The notes under the pieces are model-generated. The model saw only the letters and a list, made by a program, of their open reading frames with translations. It ran no database searches and had not been told where the DNA came from. The translations under genes were made by a program, and so were the position numbers. A stretch of DNA of 5,812 nucleotides from an uncultured bacterium. GTDB lineage: Bacteria; Actinomycetota; UBA4738; HRBIN12. The stretch lies in the NCBI GenBank assembly GCA_937881155.1, contig CALGFI010000202.1:1-5812 (forward strand), in the 5' to 3' direction. This document shows, piece after piece, positions 4,218 through 5,812 of this stretch (within the stretch, counting starts at the first letter, position 1; every line of letters starts with the position of its first letter).

Positions 4218-5812
4218 TCAATCGACGTCGTACTTCAGGATCACACCGCGCCCCTCGCACGTGGGGCAGGTCTCGGAGAACGAATCGAGAAGTCCACCAG
4301 ACACGCGCTTCCGCGTCACCTCGAGCAGGCCGAGCGGGCTGATGTCGAAAACCTGGCTCCGCGACTTGTCCTGCGCGAGCGCCTCCTTCATCGCGCCGAT
4401 GACCTTCTTCTTGTTCTGCTCGAGGAGCATGTCGATGAAGTCGATGACGATCATCCCGCCGATGTCGCGCAACCTGAGTTGCCGGGCGATCTCCCGCGCG
4501 GCCTCGACGTTCGTGTTGACGACCGTCTCCTCGAGATTCGTCTTGCCCACCGACTTTCCGGTATTGACGTCGATCACGGTGAGCGCCTCGGTTCGGTCGA
4601 TGACGATGTAGCCGCCCGAAGGCAGCCACACCTTGCGGTCGAGCCCCTTCAGGATCTGCTCGACGATTCGGTACTCCTCGAACACGGGTAGCGAGCCCTG
4701 GTGCAGCCGCACCTTCGGCAACAGGTCCGGCGCGATCCCTGCCAGGTAACCGACGATCTGCTCGTACAGGCGCGTCGAGTCCGTCGCAAGCTCTCGGTAC
4801 TCCTCATCGGTGAACAGGTCGCGCACCACGCGGAGCGTCAGCTCGGGCTCCTCGTACAGAACCGCTGGCGCCTTCGCTCTTTTCGCCGCCTTCTCGATCG
4901 ACGCCCATTCGTTCAACAGGCGTTCGAGATCGGCCGTGAGCGCTTCCTCGGTAGCGCCGGCGGCGGCGGTTCGCACGATCAGGCCGTGCTGCTCCGGCTT
5001 GATGCGCCGGTAGATGGCCTTGAGGCGGTTCCGTTCGACGATGCCGAGGCGACGGCTGACGCCGGTGACGTCCGAGTTGGGCGCGAGGACCAGGTAGCGC
5101 CCGGGGAGCGAGATCTGCGCGGTGAGTCGCGCGCCCTTCCCACCGATGGGGTCCTTGGTGACCTGGACCATGATCGACTGCCCGCTCTTCAGCACGTGCT
5201 CGATCCGGCGCGGAGCGCCGTCGAGATCCTCGGGCGACCAGTTCACCTCGCCGGCGTACAGAACGGCGTTGCGGCCGCGACCGACGTCGACGAACGCTGC
5301 CTCCATCCCGGGCAGCACGTTCTGCACGCGGCCGAGGTACACGTTCCCGACCATCGAACGCGTTCCGGCGCGCGTGACGTAATGCTGGACCAGGTCGGGT
5401 CCCTCGAGCACCGCGATCTGGTCGCGATCGCCGTGCTCGGTGACCACCATGACCTTGTCGGTGACGGGCTTGATCGTGGGCGTGACGTCGCGGCGACGGC
5501 GAACCTGACGGCTCTGACGTTGGCGGCTGAGGCGAGTCGAGACCTGGCCGTCCGCCGATGCGTCCTCCTTGGTTTGCGTGACCCTTCGCGCGGTGTCCTC
5601 GCGCTCGGCCTCGGCGGCGGTAGTCCTCGGCGCGCGCGAGCGCGTTCGCGATGTCGTCGAGGTCGCTCGAGTGCGGCGCGTCCTCGACGCGCGCGTCGGC
5701 GCGGCAGCTTCGTCTCCAGTCTCCTCGGCGTCGGTGGCGACCCGAGGGACGTCATCGTCGTCGCCCGCCGACTCCTCGGAGCCGGTGGGGGCGGCTGCCG
5801 GCGAGCTTCGAC
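4218..5812 (-). CDS. rne: RNase E/G family endoribonuclease, 5' end outside the window
   Basis: This single-strand-specific endoribonuclease starts mRNA decay and processes rRNA and tRNA precursors. The frame is open from the window edge to TGA 4218-4220, giving 530 visible residues. Residues 1-120 are low complexity: an acidic patch (about 11-35), an Arg/Ser/Thr-rich stretch (40-62) and an arginine tract ending RRRR (104-107). The core follows: an S1 domain (about 154-190, GNVYLGRVQNVLPGMEAAFV), then the DNase I-like region with catalytic aspartates D414 (IDVNTG) and D457 (VIDFID), 43 residues apart as in E. coli RNase E (D303/D346). The zinc-link CPTC is at 515-518. The protein ends 12 residues later, so the small domain and C-terminal scaffold of E. 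coli RNase E are absent. ATG 5448-5450 (residue 121) begins the conserved core but lacks a usable Shine-Dalgarno; the true start lies upstream. rplU follows after 26 bases. RNase G (rng) is the alternative name. Confidence 0.95.
   Translation of the reverse strand, partial: RSSPAAAPTGSEESAGDDDDVPRVATDAEETGDEAAAPTRASRTRRTRATSTTSRTRSRAPRTTAAEAEREDTARRVTQTKEDASADGQVSTRLSRQRQSRQVRRRRDVTPTIKPVTDKVMVVTEHGDRDQIAVLEGPDLVQHYVTRAGTRSMVGNVYLGRVQNVLPGMEAAFVDVGRGRNAVLYAGEVNWSPEDLDGAPRRIEHVLKSGQSIMVQVTKDPIGGKGARLTAQISLPGRYLVLAPNSDVTGVSRRLGIVERNRLKAIYRRIKPEQHGLIVRTAAAGATEEALTADLERLLNEWASIEKAAKRAKAPAVLYEEPELTLRVVRDLFTDEEYRELATDSTRLYEQIVGYLAGIAPDLLPKVRLHQGSLPVFEEYRIVEQILKGLDRKVWLPSGGYIVIDRTEALTVIDVNTGKSVGKTNLEETVVNTNVEAAREIARQLRLRDIGGMIVIDFIDMLLEQNKKKVIGAMKEALAQDKSRSQVFDISPLGLLEVTRKRVSGGLLDSFSETCPTCEGRGVILKYDVD

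Noticed and set aside
4218..5450. RNase gene starting at ATG 5448-5450
   Set aside because: The frame stays open for 120 more codons to the window edge with typical RNase E-extension composition, and AAGG lies only about 2 bases before this ATG, too close to act as a ribosome site. It remains possible only as a secondary internal start.
5243..5755. Arginine-rich minus-strand frame at the right end
   Set aside because: It is in another frame from the RNase and overlaps its S1 domain, and it shows no family motif.
1..5812. CRISPR array, insertion sequence, prophage, toxin-antitoxin or defence system
   Set aside because: I saw no regularly spaced repeats, no transposase or integrase motifs, and every substantial gene except two belongs to core translation, RNA decay or NAD metabolism.

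Overview
This is a high-GC bacterial window that looks actinobacterial. Three things suggest this: the gene order rne, rplU, rpmA, obg, nadD, rsfS, tRNA-Ala; the acidic then arginine-rich extension in front of the RNase E/G core; and several probable starts without a Shine-Dalgarno sequence. No gene identifies a genus. All the housekeeping genes lie on the minus strand, so transcription runs from right to left. One gene lies on the plus strand.

Right part (5812 to 3507): the 5'-truncated gene of an RNase E/G family endoribonuclease, then ribosomal proteins L21 (rplU) and L27 (rpmA). The 26-base rne-rplU and 76-base rplU-rpmA gaps suggest one operon joining RNA decay and processing with 50S subunit components. 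The RNase frame is open to the window edge. An arginine-rich tract precedes the core, and the protein stops just after the zinc-link cysteines, so it has no C-terminal scaffold.

Middle (3510 to 3034): a plus-strand gene of about 145 codons sits between rpmA and obg. It encodes an unrecognised protein whose predicted strand/helix pattern resembles a PH/GRAM-type barrel. Its stop codon interlocks with the rpmA stop in the tetramer CTAG, and its start lies only 39 bases from the obg start. It therefore breaks the usual rplU-rpmA-obg transcription unit and must share a very small divergent promoter region with obg.

Left part (3033 to 1): obg (ribosome-associated GTPase), a DinB-superfamily metal-site protein overlapping it by 14 bases, nadD (NAD biosynthesis), a 170-base spacer with a doubtful 51-codon ORF, rsfS (ribosome silencing factor), and tRNA-Ala(GGC) cut by the window edge after C74. 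Many actinobacteria have proB/proA between obg and nadD. Here only the DinB-like gene is present.

Overall this is a core ribosome-biogenesis and NAD neighbourhood. I found no mobile element, CRISPR array, defence system or prophage, and no gene-free stretch over 300 bases. The unusual points are the plus-strand gene and its interlocked ends, the DinB-like insertion, the Obg G4 substitution, and the short C-terminus of the RNase.
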